Shown piece after piece: positions 10,943 through 11,544 of a stretch of DNA of 11,544 nt. Source of the DNA: DRGT01 sp022567895. GTDB taxonomy: Archaea > Thermoproteota > Nitrososphaeria > Nitrososphaerales > Nitrosopumilaceae. Below the pieces are notes generated by a model. It ran no database searches. It was given only the letters and a program-made list of their open reading frames with translations, and was not told where the DNA came from. Made by a program: the position numbers and the translations under genes. The stretch spans positions 1-11,544 of the forward strand of contig JADFGC010000037.1 of the NCBI GenBank assembly GCA_022567895.1, in the 5' to 3' direction. The first letter of the stretch is position 1, and every line of letters starts with the position of its first letter.

Positions 10943-11544
10943 TTAGAATCCTCTAAGACCTTTTGGTCTAATTGCTTCTGGATGATTTTTCATCCAAGAA
11001 ATTTTTTCTAACATTGCGTCTTTGTCTTGAGGAAATGTTCCCTTTATGGTGTAAGCGTTTGAACCATGATTGGTTCTAAAAATAATCTCATCCTTTACAT
11101 CAATTTGGTTAATCAGTTCTTCTAATTCATTTAATGCTTCATCATCAGACAATGCAACAAATTCTCCATTATATTTTGTTAAAAATTCATCTTTAATCCC
11201 ATTTTCTAGGTATAATGTTAGAGCCCCTACATAGTGAGGAGTTGACGCATTAATGACTTCCGCAGTTCCTTTGATGTGTTCTTTAGAATACTTTTTTCCT
11301 CCTAAACCAAGAATTATCATACAAGACATTGTGTAGCCTGCCTCCTTTGCTTTTTTTACTGATTTGATTATGGTTTGACCTAGCGCTCCCTTTGTTACTT
11401 TTTTGAGAACAATATCAGAACCACTTTCAATTCCTAAATAAAACATTTTTAGACCTGCATCAAACATTTGTTTTAGCTCTTCTGGTGTTTTTTTAAGAAC
11501 ATTCATGGGCATTGCATAACACGAAACTCGTTCTAGATTTGGAA
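10943..11544 (-). CDS. Radical SAM protein, C-terminal part (5' end outside window)
   Basis: The frame is open to the window edge on the minus strand, so about 200 C-terminal residues are visible and the CxxxCxxC [4Fe-4S] motif lies outside. The internal Met at 11512 is not the start, since PNLERVSCYA precedes it in frame. Recognisable segments are AGLKMFYLGIESGSD followed by VLKKVTKG, the GIESGSD strand-loop typical of B12-independent and HemN/Elp3-like radical SAM barrels. SCMIILGLGGK follows, where the usual GlxGlP-type strand is found. The end, FRTNHGSNAYTIKGTFPQDK and then RPKGLRGF, resembles a family whose members end SNHxSNYLxLKGxLxxDK...LRGL. The substrate is unknown. An iron-sulfur/SAM redox role is inferred from the family only. 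Confidence 0.85.
   Translation of the reverse strand, partial: PNLERVSCYAMPMNVLKKTPEELKQMFDAGLKMFYLGIESGSDIVLKKVTKGALGQTIIKSVKKAKEAGYTMSCMIILGLGGKKYSKEHIKGTAEVINASTPHYVGALTLYLENGIKDEFLTKYNGEFVALSDDEALNELEELINQIDVKDEIIFRTNHGSNAYTIKGTFPQDKDAMLEKISWMKNHPEAIRPKGLRGF

Noticed and set aside
1..11544. CRISPR arrays, insertion sequences, phage or integrated elements
   Set aside because: No direct-repeat arrays, transposase or integrase motifs, or attachment-site duplications were seen, including next to the two tRNAs. Base composition is even across the window.

Overview
The window looks like chromosomal DNA of a marine-type ammonia-oxidising archaeon (Nitrososphaerota/Thaumarchaeota, Nitrosopumilus-like). 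The reasons are AT-rich DNA, archaeal BRE/TATA promoters placed about 25-31 bases before start codons (mostly leaderless genes), archaeal tRNAs without encoded CCA, an F420 enzyme, a copper-based respiratory chain with plastocyanin-like proteins instead of cytochrome c, and a signal peptide ending AFA|Q. The assignment rests on remembered family traits, not on a database search.

Layout. 1-583 is the C-terminal part of a class I aminotransferase. 580-1885 (minus strand) holds a PPOX-type flavoprotein gene broken by a -1 frameshift in an A8 run, a 78-residue membrane protein and the NADPH:F420 oxidoreductase npdG. npdG is divergent from a histidine phosphatase (1939-2562) across a 53-base gap.

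2563-6334 is a terminal oxidase (complex IV) operon: a subunit II split into two genes, a 14-codon mini-ORF, subunit I (coxA), a membrane-anchored protein with two blue-copper domains (probable electron carrier), and a half-size heme A synthase (ctaA). A convergent gene (6324-6851) encodes a secreted, membrane-tethered protein whose predicted mature form starts with histidine, possibly copper-related. Next comes a SRPBCC protein with a C-terminal segment resembling a ribbon-helix-helix motif (6946-7548), whose promoter is nearly identical to that of the oxidase operon.

7601-9117 holds tRNA-Lys(CTT), an unlisted 53-residue Cys-rich protein (minus), the branched-chain aminotransferase ilvE (minus) and a small two-helix membrane protein (plus). 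9136-9275 carries a likely free-standing structured RNA gene with its own TATA box, a strong hairpin and a T-run. The rest is aspartate kinase (minus), tRNA-Val(TAC) and the C-terminal part of a radical SAM protein (minus).

Functionally the window joins amino-acid metabolism (aminotransferase, IlvE, LysC), F420/flavin redox biochemistry and the terminal step of aerobic respiration. The best candidates for something undescribed are the structured RNA near 9168-9272, the Cys-rich microprotein, the frameshifted PPOX gene with a canonical slippery heptamer, the SRPBCC/RHH-like protein with its oxidase-like promoter, and the N-terminal-His protein beside ctaA.
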